A stretch of DNA of 30,061 bases from CAYWOS01 sp964459985 (GCA_964459985.1 CAYWOS010000033.1:1-30061), one strand, 5' to 3'; counted from the stretch's first letter, positions 1 through 8,009 are shown. Made by a program: numbers and translations. Notes: a model not told the origin generated them from the letters alone.

Positions 1-1530
1 GGCGGACGCGGCTGGCGCGATCTATGGCAGGACAGTCTGGCGCTGCTCCTGTCCGGGCCCGAAAGCGTCCGAAGCGATCTTATCAACTATTTCTCCGGCG
101 TGCGCGCGGACGGCACAAACGCGACGATCATCGGCGCGAAGCCCGGGGAGTTCAAGGCGGATCGCAACAACATCCCGCGCGTCTGGATGGATCACGGCTT
201 CTGGCCCGTGCTGACGACGGATTTGTATTTGAACGAAACCGGCGACGATTCGCTGCTGTTCGAGAAAACCGGGTATTTCGAGGACGCGCCCAGGCAGGAC
301 GGCGCGGGCGACCAACAAATCGGCACCGTGCTTGAACACATGATCGTGCAAACGGCGTGCCGATTTTTCGACGCAGGCGGGCACGGGCACTGCCGATTGC
401 TGGGGGCGGACTGGAACGACGGGCTGGATATGGCGCGCGAACGCGGCGAGAGCGTCGCGTTCACCGCCGCCTATGCCTACGCACTCAAGCGCTTGAGCGC
501 CATGACGGAGCGTTTGGATCGGGGCGGGATCAGGCAAGTCGCGCTCCTGTCGCCGCTGTGGCGGCTGATTGAGCGGGAGGACGCCGACGCGGATCGCGAA
601 CGCTCGCTGGAAGCCTATCGAGCGGCAGCGGGCGTCGAAACCGAGCGTCAGGACGTGCCCTGCGCCCTGCTGGCGGCGCGGCTAAGGGACATGGCGGCGC
701 GCATGATCAAAAACATCCGCGACAACGAGTGGGTCTCGGACGGCGCGGAGCAGCACTGGTTCAACAGCTATTACGACAACGACGGGCAGCCGCTCGAAGG
801 GCTTCGGGGCGACCGGGCGGGCATGATCCTCACGGGACAGGTGTTCTGCCTGCTGGCGGGGGTCGCCGACGACGCGCAGGCCGCGCAAATCGCGCGCGCG
901 GCGGACTGGTATCTGCGCTGTCCGAACAGAGGAGGATACTGCCTCAACACCGATTTTCACGAGGTCAAATCCAACATGGGGCGCATGTTCGGGTTTGCCT
1001 ACGGCCACAAGGAAAACGGCGCCGTCTTTTGCCATATGGCCGTGATGTACGCCTACGCGCTGTACTCGCGCGGATTGGTCGCCGAGGGCGCACAGGCGCT
1101 TGATATGCTGTTCAGGCAAAGCACGAACTTCGGCGCGTGCCGCATTCTGCCCGGAATCCCGGAATACTTCGACGATCGCGGGCGCGGCATGTACCCGTAC
1201 CTCACAGGCGCGGCGAGCTGGCTGATGCTCACGCTGCGCACGTATGTGTTCGGCGTGCGCGGGGACTGCGGCGATTTGCTCATCGAGCCGCGCCTGACGC
1301 TGCCGCAATTCGGCGCGGACGGCGAGGCCGTCCTGCGCTGCCGCTTCGCGGGACATGCGCTGACGGTCGTCATCCGCAATCCTATGGCGCTCGATTGGGG
1401 CGAATACCTGATCGGCGAGGTTCGGGCGGCGGACAGGCACTGCGAAGCGAAGGGCGCGTATTGCGTGATCCCGCGCGCGGCCATCCAAGGCGATACGGAG
1501 ATCCGTCTTACGCTCGTCCCGATCGAATAA
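1..1530 (+). CDS. GH94-family glycoside phosphorylase, C-terminal part (5' truncated)
   Basis: The reading frame is open from the first base of the window, so the true start lies upstream; the GTG at 100 is internal. The visible 509 residues match the catalytic (alpha/alpha)6 barrel and C-terminal beta domain of inverting GH94 phosphorylases, which cleave beta-glucosides with inorganic phosphate to give a sugar 1-phosphate. Seen: the opening GGRGWRDLWQD stretch, an RVWMDHGFWP segment, and GADWNDGLDM with the WND codons at 412-420. By analogy with cellobiose and chitobiose phosphorylases, the Asp at 418-420 is the probable general acid. There is no sign of a signal peptide in the visible part, and the family is normally cytoplasmic. 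Substrate is uncertain: cellobiose, longer beta-glucans and 1,2-beta-oligoglucan are all possible. The family call is firm; the specificity is not. No clear terminator follows. Confidence 0.82.
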   Translation, partial: GGRGWRDLWQDSLALLLSGPESVRSDLINYFSGVRADGTNATIIGAKPGEFKADRNNIPRVWMDHGFWPVLTTDLYLNETGDDSLLFEKTGYFEDAPRQDGAGDQQIGTVLEHMIVQTACRFFDAGGHGHCRLLGADWNDGLDMARERGESVAFTAAYAYALKRLSAMTERLDRGGIRQVALLSPLWRLIEREDADADRERSLEAYRAAAGVETERQDVPCALLAARLRDMAARMIKNIRDNEWVSDGAEQHWFNSYYDNDGQPLEGLRGDRAGMILTGQVFCLLAGVADDAQAAQIARAADWYLRCPNRGGYCLNTDFHEVKSNMGRMFGFAYGHKENGAVFCHMAVMYAYALYSRGLVAEGAQALDMLFRQSTNFGACRILPGIPEYFDDRGRGMYPYLTGAASWLMLTLRTYVFGVRGDCGDLLIEPRLTLPQFGADGEAVLRCRFAGHALTVVIRNPMALDWGEYLIGEVRAADRHCEAKGAYCVIPRAAIQGDTEIRLTLVPIE

Positions 1531-1582
1531 GAATGAAATACCGCGTACAATTCCACGGTTCGCTCCGTCCAGGCCGTTTTCC

Positions 1583-1611
1583 TTGACATTGAACGGAAAT
1601 ATGCGTATGAT
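1583..1611 (+). promoter_or_regulatory. Sigma-A-type promoter upstream of the WG-repeat gene
   Basis: TTGACA at 1583-1588, a 17-base spacer, then TATGAT at 1606-1611. The -35 is perfect and the -10 has one mismatch. Transcription would start near 1618, giving a leader of about 165 nt before the GTG start at 1784. It marks the left edge of the AT-richer block. Confidence 0.7.
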
Positions 1612-1783
1612 TGCAAGGAGAACATGCCGGCGCGGGCGTCGCGGAACGGCACGGGCGCGGTTTTCGCCGTGATCCCAAATCAGCATTATTGTTAGATATC
1701 GTACCGATTCGCGCGCGGGTCCCGCAAGCGAGGACCGGCGTCTGAAAAAGGGCAGGAATGCTTCTGTTCGGGAGGAATGTCGT

Positions 1784-2797
1784 GTGACAGCGTATGCCGT
1801 AAAACCATGGCGCATTTGTTTGCCGTACATGATGCTGGCATGCATGCTTCTTTTCGCGCCCGCGATTGCCGACGAAGACGCCATGCGTCCCACATTGCCC
1901 GAAGCCAATGAACTGACGCGCGTATACAATGCGGAAGGGCAAGTGGGGTTGACAAACGGCGCCGGGCAGATGATCTTTCCTTATTACGAGCATAGCTATC
2001 AGGTCGACAGGATCATGTCGGATGTTTTTCGCGTAATAACATGGCAGAACAACATGGAAGTATGCGCCTTGTACAACGCAAGAACCAATGTCCGGACGGA
2101 GTTTATCTATCGGCAGGCGTATGGCGGAGATGAAGAGGACGGATTCATTTTGGTGTTGGGTATAAACGAACCGTTCGGATATGTAGATCAGGCGTTTCAT
2201 CTTGTCATCCCTTGTCAGTATTTTGACGCGGAGCCATTCGCCGAAGGATTGGCTTGGGCTGAGACAGACGAAGGGGACATGGGCTATATTGATCAAAGCG
2301 GTCGATATGTTATTTGTCCCGATCGATCGGCATGGACGGTTTCTTACCGCTTCTCGGAAGGACTTGCCGTCGTCTACTCGATGGATACCAAGATGAACGG
2401 ATACATCGATAAAGCAGGCGCGCTGGTCGTTCCCATGCGATATGAACAAGCCGGGGATTTTCATCAGGGGCTTGCCGCCGTCGGCGATTCGAGCGGTTTC
2501 TATTTCATCGATAAGAATGGAAAGCCTTGGAACGATCTTCGATGGGAATACACGACGGAGTTTTCAAATGGTTACGCGCGGGTGGTCAGCGATCAACGAT
2601 GGGGTTATATCGATCGGAACGGAACGCTGACCGTCCCCTGCGCTTATGAAATCGCATATCCGGCAAGCGAAGACGGTACGGCGTTGGTTTCCAAGGGCGG
2701 CGGGCAGTTCATCCTGATTCATGTGGCGACGGGAGAACCCCTGCCCGACGCATACGATCAATACGGAACGAGAGAAGCAAATGACGGCGGGCAGTGA
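1784..2797 (+). CDS. Secreted WG-repeat protein
   Basis: 337-residue protein beginning at GTG, chosen because GGAGGA at 1771-1776 lies 7 bases upstream. Residues 1-29 form a signal peptide (KPWR, then a hydrophobic run ending APAIA), so export is likely. The rest is built of about six WG-type repeats with a period near 35 residues. Repeat cores are FGYVD (131-135), MGYID (166-170), NGYID (205-209), FYFID (239-243) and WGYID (273-277), plus a degenerate first copy near 50-75. Each is followed by a strand such as VIPCQY or VVPMRY and an F-x-x-GLA-type turn. WG repeats (KWG family) are common in Clostridia and Bacteroidetes, often at the surface, and no enzymatic activity is established for them. 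GC content is clearly lower than in the flanking genes. The repeat-family call is secure; the role is unknown. Confidence 0.8.
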   Translation: MTAYAVKPWRICLPYMMLACMLLFAPAIADEDAMRPTLPEANELTRVYNAEGQVGLTNGAGQMIFPYYEHSYQVDRIMSDVFRVITWQNNMEVCALYNARTNVRTEFIYRQAYGGDEEDGFILVLGINEPFGYVDQAFHLVIPCQYFDAEPFAEGLAWAETDEGDMGYIDQSGRYVICPDRSAWTVSYRFSEGLAVVYSMDTKMNGYIDKAGALVVPMRYEQAGDFHQGLAAVGDSSGFYFIDKNGKPWNDLRWEYTTEFSNGYARVVSDQRWGYIDRNGTLTVPCAYEIAYPASEDGTALVSKGGGQFILIHVATGEPLPDAYDQYGTREANDGGQ

Positions 2798-2867
2798 GAT
2801 GCGGCGGATCACGGGACAGTAACAATTCTTCATAATCGGACGGTGCGTCCGTCCAAGGAGAAAAAGC

Positions 2868-2951
2868 ATGCAAAAGCATCGTCATTGTTGTCGTCATCAC
2901 CCGATGTGCGTCCTTGCGTACCCGATAATACCAACGGCGCATTTGTCGTAA
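2868..2951 (+). CDS. Candidate His/Cys-rich microprotein (27 aa)
   Basis: Short ORF beginning MQKHRHCCRHHPMC and ending LS before TAA at 2949-2951. It has a strong AAGGAG at 2855-2860 placed 7 bases before the ATG, as good as any SD in the window. Within the first 14 residues are four His and three Cys, suggestive of metal binding if the peptide is made; the second half is more hydrophobic. It lies in the gap between the WG-repeat gene and the 3049 gene and could also be a leader peptide for the latter. There is no homology information, and a chance ORF behind a purine-rich sequence is possible. Confidence 0.4.
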   Translation: MQKHRHCCRHHPMCVLAYPIIPTAHLS

Positions 2952-3048
2952 ACAAGAATGCCCAATAGGTAAGTCTGATCAGAACTGCAAATCAGGCGGC
3001 GCGGTTCGATTGTCGCGACTGCCGGCTGCCGCACCGGACGGAGGCTAT

Positions 3049-3495
3049 ATGAATATGTATATTGCCGGGTTAGTCAATGTGGTTCTCGGGATGTTAGTCG
3101 GATACTGTTTTTACTTGCTGAAGACGAAAAAAGAACTCGGCATGGCCATCACGCAAGCTTTCAAACATCAAACGATGAGCGGCAGATTCAAGATAGAAAG
3201 CGCGTGCCTTGCGGATCTGTATGAACCGTTTAGCATGGATCAGATAAACGATATGCACGACATCAGCGATATTGAGCAGAATCATGTCGTATGTAACATC
3301 AGCAGAATACTGTGTACGATAACGAAGGGTCACGCGACCTGTCAAATAAAGCTTGATTTCGTTGGGCATGACAAAAACGGAGGGGAATTGGCGCTGCACT
3401 GTCCCCATGCGCTCAAAAAGGTTTACTTCCGATACGATTCGAAGGATGGCAGGATGCGCATATATCGTGTAGTCAATGTCCCGCGAAACTTGTGA
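3049..3495 (+). CDS. Membrane-anchored protein of unknown function
   Basis: 148 residues from ATG 3049. This start was chosen over an upstream TTG at 3010 because GGAGG lies at 3040-3044, and the residues between the TTG and this ATG look untranslated; ATG 3055 is an in-frame alternative with better SD spacing. One transmembrane helix occupies about residues 4-23 (IAGLVNVVLGMLVGYCFYLL), followed by KTKK, so the C-terminal 120 residues are probably cytoplasmic by the positive-inside rule. That domain is mixed polar and beta-rich, with scattered Cys and His, and ends VVNVPRNL. I do not recognise the family. Codon use is AT-richer than in the sugar-transport genes downstream, like its neighbours in this block. 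Confidence 0.55.
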   Translation: MNMYIAGLVNVVLGMLVGYCFYLLKTKKELGMAITQAFKHQTMSGRFKIESACLADLYEPFSMDQINDMHDISDIEQNHVVCNISRILCTITKGHATCQIKLDFVGHDKNGGELALHCPHALKKVYFRYDSKDGRMRIYRVVNVPRNL

Positions 3496-3554
3496 TTCTC
3501 CTAATGTTGCAGGAAAAGCGCTGCGGCTGCCCCTGATATGACGGAATATTCGCA

Positions 3555-3591
3555 CACAAAGAGGTCGTCCCTGCCGCTTTGTGGCTGATTT
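3555..3591 (+). terminator. Possible weak terminator after the 3049 gene
   Basis: CACAAAG (3555-3561) pairs with CTTTGTG (3577-3583) around a 15-base loop. GCTGATTTTC follows, giving only a short, delayed T-run. Its position between one gene and the next promoter (3650) fits a terminator, but the stem is weak. Confidence 0.3.
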
Positions 3592-3649
3592 TCTGCAAAA
3601 CCGTATCTAACAAGCGAACGATGGATGCGGGGTCTTTCCGTTGTCTCCC

Positions 3650-3678
3650 TTGACACTTGCGGGGTATCCATGTATCAT
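3650..3678 (+). promoter_or_regulatory. Sigma-A-type promoter upstream of the 3778-4598 gene pair
   Basis: TTGACA at 3650-3655, a 17-base spacer and TATCAT at 3673-3678. It resembles the 1583 promoter: perfect -35, identical spacing, and a shared AGAAC-NN-GCCGGCG string just after the -10 box. The leader to the ATG at 3778 would be about 95 nt and includes AAGGAG at 3751-3756. Confidence 0.65.
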
Positions 3679-3777
3679 GACAAAAGAACGCGCCGGCGAC
3701 GCGCATGGCGCGCAGGCCGGGCGACGACCGTTCTGATGTAAAGGCTCCTCAAGGAGACAACAGAGCTAACCGATGCA

Positions 3778-4065
3778 ATGAGTAATGCATGCAAGGTCGG
3801 TGATCCGGTGAAATCTGACGCTGATGATATTCTCAAAAATGTCAATCTGCAATGGAAAGTATTTTTGGGCGTCGGCGTTATCCTTCCATTTACGTATGAG
3901 CAGTTTCAGAACGCCTTCGATATCGATCATATGTCCTATGCGACTGTTATGTGTATCGATATCACCGTAAGCATCGTTGGCATGCTGCTTTTACAGGGAA
4001 ATGCCTGCCCGTCCGGGAAATCCTTCACCAACAATCAACATGAGCCGTCAGCGAGGTCGCCATGA
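3778..4065 (+). CDS. Small membrane protein of unknown function
   Basis: 95 residues from ATG 3778; AAGGAG at 3751-3756 is rather far (21 bases). A closer ATG at 3773 stops after two codons. Two hydrophobic segments are visible, about residues 28-44 (FLGVGVILPFTYEQF region) and 55-73 (VMCIDITVSIVGMLLLQ), with an acidic linker between them and a polar tail. The stop overlaps the next start as ATGA at 4062-4065, so translation of the two genes is probably coupled. No family is recognised. GC content is low relative to the surrounding chromosome. Confidence 0.5.
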   Translation: MSNACKVGDPVKSDADDILKNVNLQWKVFLGVGVILPFTYEQFQNAFDIDHMSYATVMCIDITVSIVGMLLLQGNACPSGKSFTNNQHEPSARSP

Positions 4066-4598
4066 TGAAAAGACGAGGGAAGATCGCGTTATTACTGTGT
4101 TCGGCGCTTATATTGCTTGCCGTCTTATGCCTGGTCATCCTGCCGCAGTATTCAATTGACGGGGAAGCGTCTCTTGACGGAGAAATACTCAAGAGATTCT
4201 CCTTCCGGGCCATCGGCGTCTCCATTGAGAAAAACGAATATCAGCATGCCGCTGTATCAAAGCTTGCGCAGGGATATGGCTGGACAAGCGAAAATAACGC
4301 AATTTATCAAATCAATCTCGATGACGAGACAATTCTGGGAACGGTCGTCGTCGTTATGCCGACCGACGGCGAAAACAGCGCCGAAGAAACGTTTTCATAT
4401 GCGATAGATTGGTATCGTCCGTATCAACTCTATAAAAAGTATGGCAATGTGGACGAAAACCGCAGCTATCCGGATTTCTCATGTACGGCATATATAAGAA
4501 GCCAGAACGGATTGCTTTTTGTCAAGGCGGACGGCGCCTCCATAGATGCCTGCATTCATCGTTTAGAAGATTATCTGATGCGCCTGATGCCTGATTAG
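4062..4598 (+). CDS. Membrane-anchored extracytoplasmic protein of unknown function
   Basis: 178 residues, starting in the ATGA overlap with the preceding gene (a second ATG at 4065 is equally possible). The N-terminus MMKRRGK followed by a hydrophobic helix (about 8-27) looks like a signal anchor, with no lipobox, leaving about 150 residues outside the cell. That domain alternates short strands with polar loops (TILGTVVVVMP, GLLFVKADG) and ends in an amphipathic helix (CIHRLEDYLMRLM). I see no catalytic motif. Overlap with the upstream two-helix protein suggests the two form a membrane complex; that is inference. Confidence 0.6.
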   Translation: MMKRRGKIALLLCSALILLAVLCLVILPQYSIDGEASLDGEILKRFSFRAIGVSIEKNEYQHAAVSKLAQGYGWTSENNAIYQINLDDETILGTVVVVMPTDGENSAEETFSYAIDWYRPYQLYKKYGNVDENRSYPDFSCTAYIRSQNGLLFVKADGASIDACIHRLEDYLMRLMPD

Positions 4599-4751
4599 CA
4601 TTGCCCGTTATCAAAAAGCCGGCATCATCGACGCATTATACGGGTTTTGATCACTTGGGGAATGTACGACAAGCATTTGGGCGGACGGTTCAACGAAAGG
4701 CCGCAAAGCAATACGACGGCTTCACGCCGCGCGGAACGGGAGCGGGACGGT

Positions 4752-6374
4752 ATGCTGGATTTCAAATCGGTCCGGACGCGGCTCACGCTGCTCATGACGC
4801 TGGTCGTGCTGACGGTGTTCGTCAGCATGCTGGTGCTGGGCGCGCGGGTGGCATCGCTCACGCGGGAGGCGCGCGCGCACGAGCGCGAGACGTACATCCA
4901 GCGCGAGTTCCGGCAGGTCACGCTTTCGCTGGACGCGCTCTCGGATTTCCTGTATTCCTACAGCCAGAGCGCCGTCCGTCAGGGCGCGCTGATCACCGGC
5001 AACGCCGAGATCGATCATCATTTGTCCTATCAGGTGCTGCAGCAGGAGCTGTCGCGCACGGTGATTCTCCAGCCTTCCATCGGCTGCTTTCTGCTGTATT
5101 TCAAGGACGACGATTACATGCTGACCGTCGGCGGCAAGGCGTATTCGAGACAGCTCGCTTCGGGGCGGTACGACCTGTGGGAATGGTTCGGCCGCAACGA
5201 GCCGCGCGCCGGCCAGTGGTACATGCTGGGCGATATGATCGGGCCGTACCTTTGCTATTCGCTGAAGCAGGACACGCACATCGTCACGCTGGCGGTGTCC
5301 GCCGAAAAGCTGCTCGAGCGCATGCGCAGCCTGTGCCCGCGCGTGGAGGTCATCGACCGCGCATCGGGCGCCGCGCTGGTGCTGGGCGAGGGCGGCGAGA
5401 CGCAGCCCGTCACGCTCGATCTGCCCGGGCTTGCCTTCCGCGTTTTCCCCGCCCCGCCGGAGGGCGCGGCGCTGGCGGGCATGGGCGTGTACCTGCTGCT
5501 GGCGGCGCTGGCGCTCCTCGCCATCGCGCTGGCGTGCGTTTTGATATCACGCATGATCCTGGGACCCGTGTCCATCCTGCACCGCGCGTTCATGGCGGTG
5601 CGCGCGGGCGATATGGACTACCGCATCGGCGATGAAAACGTATCCTCCGAGTTCGCCTACCTCAACCACGCGTTCAATTCCATGGTATCCGATCTGCAAA
5701 TCACGCAGATGACCGCCAGCCAGAGCAAGGTGCGCCTTTTGCGCGAGGAGATCAGGAATCTGCAAAAGCAGATCCGTTCGCACTTCGTTCGCAACTGCCT
5801 CAACACCGTGTACGCGCTGTCCTATCGCGGCGAAAACGACAAGGTGCAGCTTCTCGCGTCCTACCTGTGCGCCTATCTGCAATACGTGGACGGGCTGGGG
5901 GCCGATATGGAAACGCTGGGCGGCGAGCTGCGCGCGCTGGACAACTACCTGTCCATCCAGCGCCTGATTTACCCCGACGCGCGCATCAACTGGCGCATCG
6001 TGTGCGGCGAATCGCTCAAAACGTGCCGCATCCCCGCCATGATCCTGCTCAGCGTGGCGGAAAACGCCATGAAATACGGCTTTTGCGTGGGCAAGCCGTT
6101 TTCCATGAGCCTGTCCGCCGTCCGCCGGGACGGCGCGCTGATCCTGACCTTTTCCGACAGCGGACCGGGCTACTCGCGCGAGAGCGTCGAAAGGTTCGAG
6201 GCGGGCGAGGAAGGCGGCCACGTGGGACTGCAGAACATTCAAAAGCGCCTGCGCCTGATATACGGGCCCGGCGGCGGCATGCGCCTGTACAACGCCCCCG
6301 AAGGCGGCGCCGTGGCCGAAATGACCCTGCCCGAACGAAACGAGGTCAATCATGGAAATCCTGTTGGTGGATGA
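4752..6374 (+). CDS. YesM-type sensor histidine kinase
   Basis: Membrane sensor kinase of the YesM/LytS-like class (His_kinase plus HATPase_c) that phosphorylates the partner regulator encoded next. The start at 4752 gives MLDFKSVRTRL directly before the first helix and has GGGAG at 4738-4742; a TTG at 4647 would add 35 unlikely residues. From this start (540 aa): helix about 11-33, extracytoplasmic sensor about 34-240, second helix 244-266, HAMP-like linker to about 320, phospho-acceptor region with His344, N-box VAENAMKYG (435-443), G1 DSGPG (469-473) and G2 GHVGLQN (489-495). The H-box is unusual: IRSHFVRNCLN where the family nearly always has INPHF-x-x-N-x-LN. The gene overlaps the regulator by 23 bases. 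The likely signal is an extracellular sugar or sugar-loaded binding protein. Confidence 0.88.
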   Translation: MLDFKSVRTRLTLLMTLVVLTVFVSMLVLGARVASLTREARAHERETYIQREFRQVTLSLDALSDFLYSYSQSAVRQGALITGNAEIDHHLSYQVLQQELSRTVILQPSIGCFLLYFKDDDYMLTVGGKAYSRQLASGRYDLWEWFGRNEPRAGQWYMLGDMIGPYLCYSLKQDTHIVTLAVSAEKLLERMRSLCPRVEVIDRASGAALVLGEGGETQPVTLDLPGLAFRVFPAPPEGAALAGMGVYLLLAALALLAIALACVLISRMILGPVSILHRAFMAVRAGDMDYRIGDENVSSEFAYLNHAFNSMVSDLQITQMTASQSKVRLLREEIRNLQKQIRSHFVRNCLNTVYALSYRGENDKVQLLASYLCAYLQYVDGLGADMETLGGELRALDNYLSIQRLIYPDARINWRIVCGESLKTCRIPAMILLSVAENAMKYGFCVGKPFSMSLSAVRRDGALILTFSDSGPGYSRESVERFEAGEEGGHVGLQNIQKRLRLIYGPGGGMRLYNAPEGGAVAEMTLPERNEVNHGNPVGG

Positions 6375-7914
6375 CAGCACGCTGCAGCTGGACGTGCTGC
6401 GCGAACGCGTGGACTGGGCGGCGCTGGGCATCAGTCGGGTCTACTGCGTCACAAACGCGGCCGACGCGCGCGCGCTGCTGACTGAAAAACGGCCGCCGCT
6501 CGCGCTGTGCGACATCGAAATGCCGCAGGGCGACGGGCTGGCGCTGCTGCGCTGGATTCGCGACAGCGCGCTGCCGACCGAGGTCGCCTTCCTGACCTGT
6601 CACGCCAGCTTCCGCTACATTCAGGAGGCCATGCGGCTGGGCTGCCGGGAATACCTGCTCAAGTCCGCCCCGCAGTCCGATCTGAACGACATGCTGCGTA
6701 AAATGATCGCGCGCGCGCAAAGCGCGGACAGCGTGCGGCAGACCGAACGCGAGCGCCGCGCCGCGCTGACCGGACGATTTTGGGAAGAGGTCGCGCTGCG
6801 CCGGATCACGGGCGGCGGGATCGCGGAAACGATCGCGCAGTGGCGACTAGACGTGCCGAAGGATCAGCCGATGACGCTGCTATGCTGCTTTATCAAGGTG
6901 AACAACGCGCAGGAGCAGTGGGACGGCGACACGCTGCTGTTCGCCATGCGCGGGCTGTGTCTGGAGGCGCTGGACGCGCGCGTGCCGCCGCCGCACGTAT
7001 GGCTGTGCGAGGGGCGGCTGGCGGCGGTATTCCCCTCGCCGGACATGTCGGCAGAAGCGCTGACGGGCTGGATGGAGCGGTTCGAGGCGCGCGCGCTGGA
7101 GCGGCTGGGCTGCAAGGTCGTCTGCTACTACCAGACGAATCTTCCCCTGACGGCGCTCGGCGAACGCTTTGCCGACATCCAGTTTTGCGACGAATACAAC
7201 ACCTTCTATTCGTCGGGCGTGTTTACCTACGACGCCATGGATCTGTTCATCCGCGAGCATTCGGACGAGATCGTCGAGCCGGACTACGACAAGCTGCTGC
7301 GGCTGTACAGCGCGCTCTCCTTCGAGCAGGCCTACGATTATCTGTACATGTGGCTGCGCACGATGGCCGCCCAGCACCGCGTCAACCGCGCCTCGCTTCT
7401 GTCGCTGCAAAGAACGCTGTCGCACATCCTCACCTTCCTGCGCGATCATTTCAAGCTGGCGCTCAAGGCGCTGGAGGGCGATAAGCAGTACATCGAAACG
7501 TACAGCCGCGCCGCGCGCGACGCCAAAAGCATGATCCGCTACCTGCGCTGCCTGACCAACCATCTGGAGCGGCTGGGCGAGCGCGATTACGAGCCGGACT
7601 CCATCACCGGCAAGATCAAGGCGTACGTCAACACGCATTACGCCGACGAATTGAGCGTCGACCGCATTACGGGCGCCGCCAACGTGTCACAGGAGCACGC
7701 CATGCGCACGTTCAAGGCCGATACCGGCATGACCATCGGGGAATACCTGACAAGAGTGCGCATGGAAAAGGCCAAGGTGCTGCTGATGATCCGCTCCTAC
7801 AGCATATCGCAGGTGGCCGCGCTGTGCGGCTTCAACAGCGCCGCCTATTTTACCAAGCTGTTCAGGGAATACGCGGGCGTAAAGCCGACCGAGTACCGCG
7901 GCAGCGCAGGATAA
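6352..7914 (+). CDS. YesN-type response regulator (REC + AraC HTH)
   Basis: 520-residue DNA-binding response regulator paired with the YesM-type kinase, whose 3' end it overlaps by 23 bases. The N-terminal receiver has the acidic pocket D7-D8, phospho-acceptor D54 (in LCDIEMP), T82 and K104. A long middle region of about 280 residues is typical of YesN proteins. The C-terminal AraC/XylS double helix-turn-helix covers roughly residues 425-517, with the signature ending in SQVAALCGFNSAAYFTKLF and KPTEYR. Family members activate neighbouring sugar ABC transporter operons, which fits the gene order here: terminator, promoter, then the binding-protein gene. GAGGTC just before the ATG serves as a modest SD. 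Confidence 0.92.
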   Translation: MEILLVDDSTLQLDVLRERVDWAALGISRVYCVTNAADARALLTEKRPPLALCDIEMPQGDGLALLRWIRDSALPTEVAFLTCHASFRYIQEAMRLGCREYLLKSAPQSDLNDMLRKMIARAQSADSVRQTERERRAALTGRFWEEVALRRITGGGIAETIAQWRLDVPKDQPMTLLCCFIKVNNAQEQWDGDTLLFAMRGLCLEALDARVPPPHVWLCEGRLAAVFPSPDMSAEALTGWMERFEARALERLGCKVVCYYQTNLPLTALGERFADIQFCDEYNTFYSSGVFTYDAMDLFIREHSDEIVEPDYDKLLRLYSALSFEQAYDYLYMWLRTMAAQHRVNRASLLSLQRTLSHILTFLRDHFKLALKALEGDKQYIETYSRAARDAKSMIRYLRCLTNHLERLGERDYEPDSITGKIKAYVNTHYADELSVDRITGAANVSQEHAMRTFKADTGMTIGEYLTRVRMEKAKVLLMIRSYSISQVAALCGFNSAAYFTKLFREYAGVKPTEYRGSAG

Positions 7915-7923
7915 GGCGCGGAC

Positions 7924-7977
7924 GGCGCGGGCAGGCAGGCGCAGGAATATGGCACGGGCAGGCAGGCGCGGGAATAT
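7924..7977. repeat. Two-copy 27-bp tandem repeat
   Basis: Two adjacent 27-base units, 7924-7950 and 7951-7977, begin GGCGCGGGCAGGC and GGCACGGGCAGGC. They differ at two positions, and a partial third copy (GGCGCGGGC) follows at 7978. It lies in the 3' untranslated region of the regulator gene, directly before the terminator. It is outside any supported gene. Confidence 0.75.
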
Positions 7978-7986
7978 GGCGCGGGC

Positions 7987-8009
7987 GCGCGGGCGGCCGC
8001 GCTTTTTTT
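7987..8009 (+). terminator. Rho-independent terminator after the YesM/YesN operon
   Basis: GCGCGG (7987-7992), a 4-base loop, CCGCGC (7997-8002), then seven T (8003-8009). It separates the two-component genes from the transporter operon. Confidence 0.85.

Noticed and set aside
1624..1695. 23-codon ORF beginning MPARASRN with AAGGAG just upstream
   Set aside because: The AAGGAG at 1615-1620 lies at or before the predicted transcription start of the 1583 promoter, so the SD would be mostly absent from the RNA. The peptide has no notable features.
682..1929. Long open frame on the minus strand (415 codons) across the GH94 gene and the following gap
   Set aside because: High GC creates long shadow frames. 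Its composition (runs of Arg, Ala, His) is typical of an antisense reading, and the plus-strand GH94 has conserved motifs.
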